Positions 8,623 through 18,474 of a stretch of DNA of 30,921 bases are shown piece after piece. A program made the position numbers and the translations under genes. Below the pieces are notes generated by a model that was given only the letters and a program-made list of their open reading frames with translations, was not told where the DNA came from and made no database searches. This DNA comes from CAZVJA01 sp964626885 (GTDB lineage Bacteria > Planctomycetota > Planctomycetia > Planctomycetales > Planctomycetaceae), in the NCBI GenBank assembly GCA_964626885.1, contig CAZVJA010000044.1, forward strand, positions 1 to 30,921, written 5' to 3'. How positions within the stretch are numbered: position 1 is the first letter of the stretch; every line of letters begins with the position of its first letter.

Positions 8623-9558
8623 GTGACAACAATGCAGCAACGTAGCATCCATTTCCATTGGCTTGGTGCCGTAATCGCGTCCATTCTCTCATTACTCGTC
8701 GTCGGCTGTGGCGGTGGAGGCGACGACGATCCGAACTCTCCCGCAGGGTACAAAGGGATGTCGGGCTTCGCGCCGGGACCGGTTGACCGCGATGCGCCAA
8801 AGGAATTCACGACCACCCCCTCGGGGCTGAAATATCGCATTCTTCGCAAACATGTGAAAGCCGTGCCCGGACTGCTCGATGGCGTCATCATACATTATCG
8901 CGGCTGGCTCGATGATGGCCGCGAGTTCGAGAGCACGTATCATGCCGCCAAGCCCTTTGTGACGAAGGTCAATCAGATGCTGCCCGGCTGGAAGGAAGGA
9001 ATTCAGCTGACCGGCGAAGGGGGAATGATAGAGCTCGAAATTCCCGGCAATCTGGGCTTTGGTGAGGCTGGAATGTCTAAAGCCGGTATCCCGCCAAACG
9101 CCACCTTACACCTTTGGATTGAATTGATCGAAGTCATCAAGTTTCAGAACAGTCCCGGACCCAAGGACAAAGATGCTCCGACGGAACTCACCCGGACGGA
9201 ATCCGGTTTACAGTACCGCATCTTGAGGAAGGGGGATGGCCCAACACCGACCCTGAACAGCGAACTTGAGGTACAGGTTCTGGGAAAACTGAGTGACGGA
9301 ACGGAGATCACTAATACCTACGCTAATGGTTATCCCAGGCGAACTTTGCTAAAGTATTTTGACACCCCCGGAGTTATCGAGGGTGTTCAGCATGTTAATG
9401 AAGGGGGAATGATCGAACTGGTTGTTCCTCCGGAACTGGGTTATGGCGACCAGCGCCACGGTCTTATTCCCCCGAACTCAACATTGGTGTTTCAAATCGA
9501 GCTCAACAAGGTTCGTGAATTGGTCGGTGAAATTACAGAGGATGCCAATTCAAAGTAA
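8623..9558 (+). CDS. lipoprotein with tandem FKBP-type peptidyl-prolyl isomerase domains
   Basis: 311 residues from GTG 8623. An ATG at 8632 also has a nearby CGGAG site, so the start is uncertain by three codons. A signal peptide ends in lipobox LLVVGC (C29), so it should be lipid-anchored. A Gly/Asp-rich linker precedes two FKBP domains. Domain 1 (about 66-173) has VIIHYRGWLDDGREF, GW at 122-123, LGFG and IPPNATL, keeping most of the FKBP pocket although the usual Asp after Phe is Glu and the LAYG Tyr is Phe. Domain 2 (about 194-297) keeps the fold signature (LGYG, IPPNSTL) but has LGKL where HYxG is expected, Ile-Thr for Phe-Asp, and Val251 for the pocket Trp. Domain 1 may be an active folding catalyst in the envelope; domain 2 is probably a binding or chaperone module. 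Confidence 0.9.
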   Translation: MTTMQQRSIHFHWLGAVIASILSLLVVGCGGGGDDDPNSPAGYKGMSGFAPGPVDRDAPKEFTTTPSGLKYRILRKHVKAVPGLLDGVIIHYRGWLDDGREFESTYHAAKPFVTKVNQMLPGWKEGIQLTGEGGMIELEIPGNLGFGEAGMSKAGIPPNATLHLWIELIEVIKFQNSPGPKDKDAPTELTRTESGLQYRILRKGDGPTPTLNSELEVQVLGKLSDGTEITNTYANGYPRRTLLKYFDTPGVIEGVQHVNEGGMIELVVPPELGYGDQRHGLIPPNSTLVFQIELNKVRELVGEITEDANSK

Positions 9559-9891
9559 CCAGTTCCACCGCATCGCGGCCCAGGAAGAGATTCCCGGGAC
9601 GGAGGAATCCGCCGCCTCATAGTGGCCACAATTCTCGCGGGATCTTACCACCGGCTATTGGTTCTGACGGTTCTGCCGATCTGCCGGGATTGCGCGAATC
9701 TCCATCCTCCGAATCGTTCAAGACGCCCAAATTCAGAGTCGTAATCCGGCTGGGAAAGCGGCTCGCCGAGTGGTATTACGCAGCCCCCGTTCCGATTGTT
9801 ACGAGAACTCGGCGTTCCTGGGTTTCTGCCCCCTTTCCGCTGGTGGATTTCTGTTCCCTGTGGCCGACGGAAACCGATCCGTGAGCTAAGT

Positions 9892-9922
9892 TTGACATGC
9901 GCCACCGCATCGCGCGGATGGT
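9892..9922 (+). promoter_or_regulatory. candidate promoter upstream of coiled-coil gene
   Basis: A perfect TTGACA (9892-9897) lies 19 bases before GATGGT (9917-9922). The same GATGGT hexamer stands at the -10 position of the candidate promoter at 8574-8602. The spacer is longer than ideal, so this is a weak call. Confidence 0.3.
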
Positions 9923-9944
9923 GCGGACTTTCTACAGATCGGGT

Positions 9945-9966
9945 CGACTTGCTTAGAGACAAGTCG
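9945..9966 (+). promoter_or_regulatory. hairpin in leader of the coiled-coil gene
   Basis: CGACTTG (9945-9951) and CAAGTCG (9960-9966) form a perfect 7-base-pair stem with an 8-base loop. It ends 22 bases before the GTG start, next to the G-rich ribosome-site region, and could influence translation or mark an operator. No T tract follows, so it is not a terminator. Confidence 0.35.
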
Positions 9967-9988
9967 ATCAGAGGGGGCGGGGTGTCTC

Positions 9989-12043
9989 GTGTCGGCGACT
10001 GAGACCAATCCAGATTTGAAGCAACTCTCACTGCGTGCGCAGCTTGCTTACACAGTGCGTTGCGTGCGTCGTGTGCAGCCGTTGTACAAGGTCCCCGCAC
10101 AACTCCCTGCCGCCGCGGCATGCGTGACTGCCATTGGCAAGGCACTGGAGCTTATCGAGCAGTTCGCCGCCGGCGAAGAAGTCGGTTTAAAGACGGTATC
10201 GCGGATTGAGGAAGCTACGGTCTGCGCGCTGATGGCGGTTGGTCAGTCCAAGACGGCCGATCCCGTCGCGGCCTACGTCGCCAACGCCGCTTACGCCGCC
10301 ACCTGCGCGCTCAAGGCTGTCATTGAATGCCAGAATTCTCCGGACTCGCTGCAGTCCGCCGAGAGCGCCGCCGAATCTGCACTGATTGCCGTCGATGCGG
10401 CGCTCTCCGCGGATCCCCAAATTGCAGCGGCTGCAAAGCTCGATTGGGAAATGATTCATCGCATGCGGCTGGGGAACTTTCCGGAGTTGGGAAAGACGAT
10501 CGATCCTTCCGAATCCGGAATTCTTGGCCCGCTCCGGCGCGCCCCGAATGCAAACGCCAATACCGTAAAGCGATCCACTGGCTCGCCAAACATCGCCAGC
10601 CAATCGTTCGATGAAGTTCCGGACGAAAAAAAATTCGATGCGGAGCAGAACGACACGGCGGATGTGCCGGCCGAAACAGCTTCTGTCAAATCGGCCGATC
10701 CGGAGCAATTGCGGAAGCTTGAGATGTTGGCCGCAATGATCCGCACCAAGCAGAAGGAGTTGCTGGCTGAGCGGGATGCATTTGAGGCGGAGAAACAGGC
10801 GTTCGAAGAGGAACGGACCGTCTGGGAATCGCAGAATGAAAATCGGCAGGCACAAGGAGCGGCGGCGATCCCGATTCCAGTCGATCTTACCGCTGAACAA
10901 GCGAAGTTCGTGAAAGAGCGCGAGAAGTACGAGGCGGACCGCAAGTCCATGGAAGCCGAGCGTGCCGAGTTGCATCGAGAGCGGGCAGACCTCCTGCAGA
11001 AGGAATCGGACCTGCATAAGGAACTCCGAAAGCTTGAGGATGAACGCAAAAAGAATGCGCCGAAGGAAGACGCGCTGCGGGCTCTAAGCCGCCAGCAAGC
11101 GGCGCAAAGCAGTCCGGCCCAGGTGCAGCAATTGCTCAGCCAACTGCAGGAAGAACGGCATCGTCTTAAAGCAGAGAAGGAACAACTCGCGGAAGTGCTG
11201 GCTCTGGTCACCAGCGGTCGATTGAGTCCCGCAAGCGGTAAGAAGAAGCGCAAGGCTCACCGTGGGACCGACGCGAATGTTCCGCGCTTGAGAATGATCC
11301 TCGAACCCGGTGATGCCACGCAGACACAAATGACGGATCTGTTTCGCGAGCTTGCAGCGCTTTATACCGACCTTGGCGGGCCGGGTCTCCAGTTTTCGAT
11401 TGAAGACGCGAGGCTTTGGAGCGTCGCAAAAATGGCCAGGCGGCAGCGAACCGACTCCGACGTCGAGCGGTCGTTTGTCGAGGTCCACATGATCGACCGC
11501 GCCGATTCCGCAAATGAACTCAATCTCGCCGTATGGGGCCGCTTTGCATCCAGCCTGTTCATGGCGCTGCGACTCGACGCAGGGCTGGCCAACTATTTCA
11601 AGCTGAGCGAAGAGATCGGGAACGACCACAAGGTCTGGAAGCTCGCCGCCGACGCCGCGGCGCGGGCCTCGGGCAATGGATCGCGCGGATCGAACTCCGC
11701 GACTCAAGCAGGTTCCGGTGGTTTATTCATCGACGCGCTCAACTCCCGGGTGCAGCAGATTCAGGAACTGCGCCGGAGTCTCGAATGCACCACGGGGCTG
11801 ATGCTCGAGCTTCTTCCAGAACACGATGAGGAGGATATGGAAGAAGAGCCGCCCATGCGAACTGCGGTTCCCTCTGCCCATCCCTCTGCGCAAGTTGCGC
11901 CGCCGACACCACGCCACGCGGAAAAAACTTCGATCGACAGGCAGCCGGCCGCTCGGCGATCTTCGAACCGTTCCAAGCTCCTGGCCATCTCACTGGCAGC
12001 GGTCGGAGCAGCCATTCTTGTGGCTGTGCTCTGTTTGAAATAG
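9989..12043 (+). CDS. unknown coiled-coil protein with C-terminal membrane anchor
   Basis: 684 residues from GTG 9989, preceded by a GAGGGGGCGGGG stretch that may include the ribosome site. I do not recognise the family. Residues 1-170 are Ala-rich and probably helical, with no signal peptide. Residues about 235-410 are strongly charged, with heptad-like runs of Glu, Lys, Arg and Leu, so a long coiled coil is expected. A compact region (about 425-550, with LRMILEPGD, DLFRELAALYTDLGGPGL and WGRFASSLFMALRLD) looks like a globular domain. A Pro-rich linker leads to a basic segment and a single hydrophobic helix at about 664-683, with one residue after it. That is a tail-anchored topology with most of the protein in the cytoplasm. 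The gene stands alone on this strand. A scaffold or membrane-organising role is speculation. Confidence 0.8.
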   Translation: MSATETNPDLKQLSLRAQLAYTVRCVRRVQPLYKVPAQLPAAAACVTAIGKALELIEQFAAGEEVGLKTVSRIEEATVCALMAVGQSKTADPVAAYVANAAYAATCALKAVIECQNSPDSLQSAESAAESALIAVDAALSADPQIAAAAKLDWEMIHRMRLGNFPELGKTIDPSESGILGPLRRAPNANANTVKRSTGSPNIASQSFDEVPDEKKFDAEQNDTADVPAETASVKSADPEQLRKLEMLAAMIRTKQKELLAERDAFEAEKQAFEEERTVWESQNENRQAQGAAAIPIPVDLTAEQAKFVKEREKYEADRKSMEAERAELHRERADLLQKESDLHKELRKLEDERKKNAPKEDALRALSRQQAAQSSPAQVQQLLSQLQEERHRLKAEKEQLAEVLALVTSGRLSPASGKKKRKAHRGTDANVPRLRMILEPGDATQTQMTDLFRELAALYTDLGGPGLQFSIEDARLWSVAKMARRQRTDSDVERSFVEVHMIDRADSANELNLAVWGRFASSLFMALRLDAGLANYFKLSEEIGNDHKVWKLAADAAARASGNGSRGSNSATQAGSGGLFIDALNSRVQQIQELRRSLECTTGLMLELLPEHDEEDMEEEPPMRTAVPSAHPSAQVAPPTPRHAEKTSIDRQPAARRSSNRSKLLAISLAAVGAAILVAVLCLK

Positions 12044-12050
12044 ACCGGCC

Positions 12051-12066
12051 GACGATTGAAATCGTC
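12051..12066. terminator. small hairpin between convergent genes
   Basis: GACGATTGAAATCGTC is a perfect 6-base-pair stem with a 4-base loop. It lies 8 bases after the stop of the plus-strand coiled-coil gene and 54 bases beyond the end of the minus-strand dehydrogenase gene. There is no T tract, so a role in ending transcription is only suggested by position. Confidence 0.3.
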
Positions 12067-12119
12067 CGCTCCGTAATGTGCTCCGTTGGATTTCTAGGAG
12101 CGTCCGCTGTCGATGGCTG

Positions 12120-12878
12120 TTATGGCAACATCACCCGCCCGCCGCACGCCACCAGCGTCTGCCCGATCATGAATCGGGATGCTTCGGACAGAAGGAAGTG
12201 GACGACGTCGGCGATCTCGTCGGGCTGGCCAATCCGCTTCATTGGCGTTTGGTCGACAATACGATCAAGCACCGACTGATCGACGTCATCGATGATCTCG
12301 GTCTCGATCAACCCCGGTGCCACGGCATTCATGCGGATATTGTACGGGATCAAAGCCTCGGAGGCGCTTTTCGTGAAGGCAATCACCCCGGCTTTGCTGG
12401 CGGAGTAGGCGATGCCGTAGGGCCGCGCCCGGAGAGCGGAGATAGACGACATGTTGACGATCCGTCCGAAGTTCCGTGCGATCATCTGCTCCTTGACGGC
12501 CCACGTGACGATGTACAGGCCGGTCAGGTTCACATCAATCGTCCGCTTCCAGTGATCGAGCGTGGTGGTTTCGTGCGTCACGTATTCAAAGATACCGGCA
12601 TTGTTGACCAGCATATCGATCGGCCCGAACTGGTCGTTGACCCGCGTCACCATCCGCTCGACCGATTTTTCGTCGGCCACATTGGCCTGCACGATCATCG
12701 CCTTGGCACCGGCCGCCTCAACCAGTTTGGCACTCTCTCTCGCGCCATCTTCGTGGGAATGATAATTGATCGCTACCCGCGCCCCGGCTTTTGCCAGACG
12801 TTCACAACACGCCCGGCCAATCCCCCGCGACCCGCCGGTCACCAGCACAGTCCGACTCTCAAAATCCGGCTCGATCAT
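12120..12878 (-). CDS. short-chain dehydrogenase/reductase, FabG-like
   Basis: 252 residues, the usual length for classical SDR enzymes. The NAD(P)-binding motif TGGSRGIG is at 14-21, NNAG at 92-95, and the catalytic tetrad is N117, S145, Y158 and K162 (in YSASK). The C-terminal ends with a standard QTLVACGG stretch. Sequence style (N-Y-H after strand two, NAVAPGLIETE) is close to 3-oxoacyl-ACP reductases, so an NADPH-dependent ketoreductase of fatty-acid or polyketide type is likely. The cytoplasmic substrate cannot be told from sequence alone. No fab genes are nearby, which weakens a primary FabG role. A GAGG ribosome site lies 5 bases before the ATG at 12878. Confidence 0.92.
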   Translation of the reverse strand: MIEPDFESRTVLVTGGSRGIGRACCERLAKAGARVAINYHSHEDGARESAKLVEAAGAKAMIVQANVADEKSVERMVTRVNDQFGPIDMLVNNAGIFEYVTHETTTLDHWKRTIDVNLTGLYIVTWAVKEQMIARNFGRIVNMSSISALRARPYGIAYSASKAGVIAFTKSASEALIPYNIRMNAVAPGLIETEIIDDVDQSVLDRIVDQTPMKRIGQPDEIADVVHFLLSEASRFMIGQTLVACGGRVMLP

Positions 12879-12996
12879 CGAAACCTCGTTGAAGGAATCA
12901 TCGAATAATTAGGTTGCGGGAAACGTTGAATCGCGTACGAAAACAGCATGGCCAGTCGGGGGATGCCAGGCCAAGCGATCAATGCCCATTCACGTT

Positions 12997-13371
12997 TCAA
13001 TCCGCATCTTCTAATCCATAACCCACGTGCAGGAACCGATGACCATTGGATGCCTCAAGCAACATCACCAAATCGCCACGATTACAGGACGAAAATGACA
13101 TGTAGGCCAACGAATTCTCAAAGTAGATTCTAATTCGACGACCTTGAACGATGAAACTCCCAGAAACGAAATCCTCGAATTTACAGTACTCCGGGAGTTC
13201 AATTTCGACACGGCTCCCCTTCATCCGCATGCAGTCACGGATGAACTCCAGAAGAGGTCTAAAGGGGAAGTTAAAATCAAAATAGGCTTCAAAATACTGG
13301 CTCACTTCGAACGGGGCGTCACTCGTCTTCGATTCCTCGACCCATTTGCAAGCCAAATCTATTTCATACAT
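12997..13371 (-). CDS. small hypothetical protein, 124 residues
   Basis: I do not recognise this protein. I start it at the ATG at 13371 (MYEIDLACKW), because the frame upstream of it (to 13476) runs through likely leader and lacks a plausible start; the ribosome site (AGAAGA) is weak. The chain is rich in Phe, Tyr and acidic residues, with a motif FEAYFDFNFPF and several alternating strand-like segments (RVEIELPEY, RRIRIYFEN, RFLHVGYG), suggesting a small alpha/beta protein. It has no signal peptide or membrane segment and is slightly more AT-rich than its neighbours. It lies between the acetyl-CoA synthetase terminator and the dehydrogenase gene, on the same strand. Size and acidity are compatible with an immunity-type or inhibitor protein, but nothing shows that. 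Confidence 0.55.
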   Translation of the reverse strand: MYEIDLACKWVEESKTSDAPFEVSQYFEAYFDFNFPFRPLLEFIRDCMRMKGSRVEIELPEYCKFEDFVSGSFIVQGRRIRIYFENSLAYMSFSSCNRGDLVMLLEASNGHRFLHVGYGLEDAD

Positions 13372-13510
13372 GGTCCGATCTTCTGTTTTCGGGTATTCCT
13401 GTTGGCTGCTTTGTCCAATGGAGTGTCTTCGGCACAAGAGATTGCTGCCGTGCGTAGGTCGGGAAGAAAAATCCACGAGCTGGGAACGTTCTTTTCACCG
13501 AGTGCCCTAG

Positions 13511-13540
13511 CACAAACAAACCGCGGGTTCACACCCGCGG
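13511..13540 (-). terminator. hairpin terminator of acsA (palindromic repeat type)
   Basis: On the minus strand an 8-base-pair perfect stem (CCGCGGGT with ACCCGCGG, 13540-13521) with a 4-base loop is followed directly by TTTGTTTGTG. It starts 42 bases after the acsA stop. The plus strand side is also T-rich (CTTTTCCTATTCTTT), so it could work in both directions. The hairpin with flanking GCGAG is reminiscent of palindromic elements scattered in planctomycete genomes. Confidence 0.7.
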
Positions 13541-13581
13541 CTCGCCTTTTCCTATTCTTTGAATCCTGAATCCTACCCCCC

Positions 13582-15537
<1,956 letters not shown>

Positions 15538-15580
15538 CGCTCGGTGCTCCTTTCAGCCGGCGAGCGACAGAGTGCGCAAA

Positions 15581-15609
15581 CGCATGAAGCTTGCCGGCCG
15601 TGTTGTCAA
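15581..15609 (-). promoter_or_regulatory. candidate acsA promoter
   Basis: On the minus strand a perfect TTGACA (15609-15604) is followed after 17 bases by CATGCG (15586-15581), a poor -10. It would start a leader of about 40 bases before the acsA ATG. Position is good, but the -10 match is weak. Confidence 0.35.
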
Positions 15610-15958
15610 TCGAGAATGGCCGGGCGGGGCGGCATCCATGCACCGGTGCAGATCCCTCTTCGTCGCGATTGATCGGAATTCGGCAATCGGCGCATCGTCC
15701 GCATGATTCTCAACAGGACGATCTCGCCGCCGTGACGAGTGCGTATCCACCACCCGGGAGTCGGAAGTCGATCTTAGCGCTTGGTGTGCGCTGTGTCAAC
15801 GCGCTGATTGGCATGCGAGCGATGATGCAGAAATGCGACGAAGCCGTTTCGTTGCGATCGTGAATTTCTTCGCGAACGGAAGAGTCCTCGTTGCAAGAAG
15901 ATGCACCGTGAGCGGCGTCGAACGGGGACTCACGAGAAATCTTCTACAAGTCCGCGCG

Positions 15959-16225
15959 AAAAAAAGAAAAAGGGGAACTACCGGACAACGCTAACGTGCG
16001 TGTTCGCCAGTCGAGATCCAACTTCTCTTACTCCGTACCGAGCCATCGGTCCTAGGCTGTCGCCCGCAGGCGTGGTGGACAGTTGCAAAGCGACAGTCGA
16101 AATAACCTTTGTTGCCGTCCGTATTGGCACAAGCTGGCTGTTGTCCGGGAGTTCCCGCTTGAATCGTGTCGCGCATCGATCGTCGACGTGTTTTTTGTCG
16201 TTGCGCGAGTCTCACTTCGTAAGAG
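15959..16225 (-). ncRNA. candidate structured non-coding RNA, about 267 nt
   Basis: The segment is bounded on the minus strand by a promoter candidate (16259-16232) and by two T tracts (15971-15967 and 15965-15959). Complementary pieces nest properly. CTCTTAC at the 5' end (16225-16219) pairs with GTAAGAG (16031-16025). Within that lie a 7-base-pair stem CTGTCGC/GCGACAG (16096-16090 with 16063-16057), a bulged stem (16132-16126 with 16116-16109) and a small CGGGA/TCCCG hairpin (16157-16146). No signature of tmRNA, RNase P RNA, SRP RNA or rRNA is visible, and no start codon with ribosome site is present. The call rests only on these features; a chance arrangement is quite possible. Confidence 0.3.
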
Positions 16226-16366
16226 TAAGCTAGCGTATCGCTGCGCCGCGCGATGTCAACGATCAATTGACGAATTCGTGAAAAGTTTTTTCGTTGCGTC
16301 GATGCGCGCTCGATCTGTCGATGCGCGTTGCATAATTTGTGCAATAAACTGCGCAGTCGACGCGCG
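16167..16366. repeat. cluster of GCGCATCGA-type short repeats in both orientations
   Basis: TGTCGCGCATCGATCG occurs at 16167-16182 and again at 16407-16422 (inside hisB), exactly 240 bases apart. The related GTCGATGCGCG occurs in the opposite orientation at 16298-16308 and 16317-16327, with a one-base variant GTCGACGCGCG at 16356-16366. The copies flank the promoter candidate at 16232-16259. They could be regulator sites, or a by-product of local base composition. Confidence 0.4.
16232..16259 (-). promoter_or_regulatory. candidate promoter of the RNA locus
   Basis: On the minus strand a perfect TTGACA (16259-16254) is followed after 16 bases by TACGCT (16237-16232), which keeps the T, A and final T of a -10. 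It points away from hisB, whose stop lies about 107 bases upstream of it. Confidence 0.45.
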
Positions 16367-16993
16367 TCAATCCGTCAGCGTTCCTTTGGAAGAAGGAACG
16401 CCGCTCTGTCGCGCATCGATCGCCACTGCTTGCCGCAAGGCGCGTGCCGTGGCCTTGAAAATTCCCTCGGCGATATGATGGCTGTTCGTGCCGTGGTGGA
16501 GCACGAGATGTAGGTTCATCGGCACATTCGCGGCCACACCCTGCCAGAAAACATCGACAAGCTGCGTGTCGAACTCGCCGATCTTCTCCGTCGGGAAATC
16601 CACTTTGTACACGAACCACATCCGCCCGCTCAGGTCGAGCGCCGACGTGACGAGCGTCTCTTCCATGGGCAACGTCATGCTGCCATAGCGCGCAATCCCC
16701 GATTTATCGCCGAGCGCCTGCTGCAGCGCCTTGCCGAGACAAATGCCGACATCCTCCACAGTGTGGTGCGCGTCGACTTCGAGATCCCCCTGAGCCGTCA
16801 CCTCTAGGTCGATCAACGAATGCTTCGCCAACAGCGTCAGCATGTGGTCGAAGAATCCGACGCCAGTCTTTATGCGCGCGGCTCCGGTGCCGTCGAGCTG
16901 AATTTTCAACTCGATTTTTGTTTCCGCGGTCTGCCGCTTGATGACGGCGGAACGGGACGGTTGACCGGACGAATTCTTCGAGGAGGCAGCCAT
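16367..16993 (-). CDS. hisB: imidazoleglycerol-phosphate dehydratase
   Basis: 208 residues from the ATG at 16993, close to the usual length of about 195-200. An upstream ATG at 17023 would add 10 residues. Neither has a strong ribosome site; GAAGAT before 16993 is the better. The protein dehydrates imidazole glycerol phosphate to imidazole acetol phosphate, step six of histidine synthesis, and binds manganese. The two metal-binding repeats are clear: DAHHTVED (74-81) and HHGTNSHHIAE (166-176); GVGFFDHML lies at 44-52. It is the single-function form, without the phosphatase domain found in enterobacterial HisB. hisC lies 294 bases upstream on the same strand, so the two could share a transcript despite the wide gap. 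Confidence 0.95.
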   Translation of the reverse strand: MAASSKNSSGQPSRSAVIKRQTAETKIELKIQLDGTGAARIKTGVGFFDHMLTLLAKHSLIDLEVTAQGDLEVDAHHTVEDVGICLGKALQQALGDKSGIARYGSMTLPMEETLVTSALDLSGRMWFVYKVDFPTEKIGEFDTQLVDVFWQGVAANVPMNLHLVLHHGTNSHHIAEGIFKATARALRQAVAIDARQSGVPSSKGTLTD

Positions 16994-17287
16994 ACGATGA
17001 TCTTCAGCGGATGATTTCGCCATCTGCAGCAGCGAGGTTTCCGGGAAATACCACCAATTCTGCCATCATAAGTGCTGACTGGAGCACGGAAAACGTTGCT
17101 GGTGACGAATTTCCGCCACTCCGGCAACGATTTGCTGGAGGAAGAGGGGAAATCCTGACGGACGGCCCACTCGCGAACCATTCCTGAACCGGAACTGCCG
17201 GAATGACCGCCACAATCGATACCGGTCTCCCGATCCCGCTCCGGTTGGTTCCGCGGCCGAAACGAAGCTCTCGGAAGCCGTTCGTGG

Positions 17288-18367
17288 TCAGGCGAGCACC
17301 TCGGCCAGCAGCTCCAGAAACCGGGTGATTTCGTCGTCCGTTCCGATGGTGATCCTAAGACCGTCAAGATCGGGCGCTCCTTCACCACCGGCCGCAGGGA
17401 ACCTCATGTACCGCACAAGCACCCGCCGCTGCTTGAGAGCCTCGTAAATCTGACGATGCCCTCCCGATGCACGTGTCGCCCAGACGAAATTCGCCTGGCT
17501 TTCAACGACGTGGAACCCCAAGTTGCGGAGCGACTCCGTCAGCCGCGCGCGAGTTCGCCGAATTTTATCGACGTTCTGCCGCATCCAGGCCTGATCTTCG
17601 AGCGCCGCCGCGGCCGCCGCCAATGTCAGTGAATTGCAGTTGTAACTGTCTTTGACTTTTCGAAGACCGGCAATCACATCGGGATGCGCGATCGCAAACC
17701 CGAAGCGAATGCCCGCGAGACTGTACGATTTGCTCACCGTGCGGGTGAGGATGATCCGTCCTCCTTCAGGGGCCGACAGCATCTCCGCGCGCGGTGGATG
17801 ATCAGAAAAATCGCAGTACGCGCCGTCAATCAACAAAACTCCCCGCGGTGGAACGAGCGAGACGAGATCCTCGTTGCTCCAGGCATTTCCCGATGGCGAA
17901 TTCGGATTCGGCACGAAGACCAGCTTGCTTTGCTCGATGATCGGACGGACGCGCTGGTGATTCCACGACCAGTCGGCATTGAGATGCAGCCGCGCGTGAC
18001 TGGCTCCCTGCAAGTCGGCCAATGTTTCGTAGAGGATGTAGCTCGGGTACGGATAGGCGACGAGTTCGCCGGGATCGACAAACGCCCGGGTGACCAGCGT
18101 GAGGTTCTCGTCGCTGCCGTTGGCGGGGAGTACCCACTCGGGATCGACATCACAGAGACCGGCGATAATTCGCCGCACGCGGCCGGCCAGCGGATCGGGG
18201 TAGATATTCAGCCGCCCGCGCGCCGCCTGTTCGATAGCCGCGACGACCGCCGGCGAGGGGGGATACGGATTTTCGTTGGTGTTGAGCTTGATCCAGCCCG
18301 GCTCCTGCGGCTGTTCGCCGGGGGTATAACCTTCGATGCGGTCAATGTCGGGTCGGAAGAGGCTCAT
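17288..18367 (-). CDS. hisC: histidinol-phosphate aminotransferase
   Basis: 359 residues, the normal length for this fold-type I PLP enzyme. It transfers an amino group from glutamate to imidazole acetol phosphate, the step directly after HisB. Visible motifs are LNTNENPYPPSP near the N-terminus, NPNSPSG (154-160), D181 and Y184 (IDGAYCDF) that contact PLP, the Schiff-base lysine K213 in TVSKSYSLAGIRFGF, and the C-terminal GLRITIG with the substrate-carboxylate Arg. The start ATG at 18367 has no strong ribosome site. A 6-base-pair hairpin (18392-18409) lies in its leader. The gene is 107 bases downstream of the membrane-protein gene and upstream of hisB. Related aromatic aminotransferases exist, but the neighbouring hisB supports hisC. 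Confidence 0.94.
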   Translation of the reverse strand: MSLFRPDIDRIEGYTPGEQPQEPGWIKLNTNENPYPPSPAVVAAIEQAARGRLNIYPDPLAGRVRRIIAGLCDVDPEWVLPANGSDENLTLVTRAFVDPGELVAYPYPSYILYETLADLQGASHARLHLNADWSWNHQRVRPIIEQSKLVFVPNPNSPSGNAWSNEDLVSLVPPRGVLLIDGAYCDFSDHPPRAEMLSAPEGGRIILTRTVSKSYSLAGIRFGFAIAHPDVIAGLRKVKDSYNCNSLTLAAAAAALEDQAWMRQNVDKIRRTRARLTESLRNLGFHVVESQANFVWATRASGGHRQIYEALKQRRVLVRYMRFPAAGGEGAPDLDGLRITIGTDDEITRFLELLAEVLA

Positions 18368-18474
18368 GCCGGGCAGCTTTCTCGGAGGTTCCTGGCGGGT
18401 TGAACCGCCAAGATATCAGACAGTTGCGGGGAGTGTCGAGTTCGCGCGAGCGGCTAAGACGGAAACTCGGATGT

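Larger units (their letters stand above)
9559..9988. other. 430-base non-coding stretch
   Basis: I find no supported gene here. The last 100 bases hold a TTGACA hexamer (9892-9897) and a perfect 7-base-pair hairpin (9945-9966) just ahead of the next start codon. Nothing else is recognisable. Confidence 0.6.
15538..16366. other. 829-base non-coding region between acsA and hisB
   Basis: No frame here resembles a known protein. A weak 62-residue frame on the minus strand (ATG near 16176) has no clear ribosome site. The region contains the acsA leader and promoter candidate, a candidate structured RNA (15959-16225), its promoter candidate (16232-16259) and clustered GCGCATCGA-type repeats (16167-16366). 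These are entered separately. Confidence 0.6.

Noticed and set aside
10187..11253. Two long minus-strand frames opposite the coiled-coil gene
   Set aside because: They are low-complexity products of the repetitive charged codons of the coiled coil.
12078..12908. 276-codon open frame on the plus strand opposite the SDR gene
   Set aside because: The minus strand encodes a complete SDR with all catalytic residues; the opposite frame is a shadow.
15959..16225. tmRNA, RNase P RNA, SRP RNA or 6S RNA identity for the RNA candidate
   Set aside because: None of the characteristic conserved pieces of tmRNA, RNase P RNA or SRP RNA is present, and no 6S-like long rod can be shown by eye.
15991..16344. 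117-codon minus-strand frame in the acsA-hisB gap
   Set aside because: No ribosome site, no recognisable domain, and its composition fits non-coding sequence; a structured RNA explains the region better.
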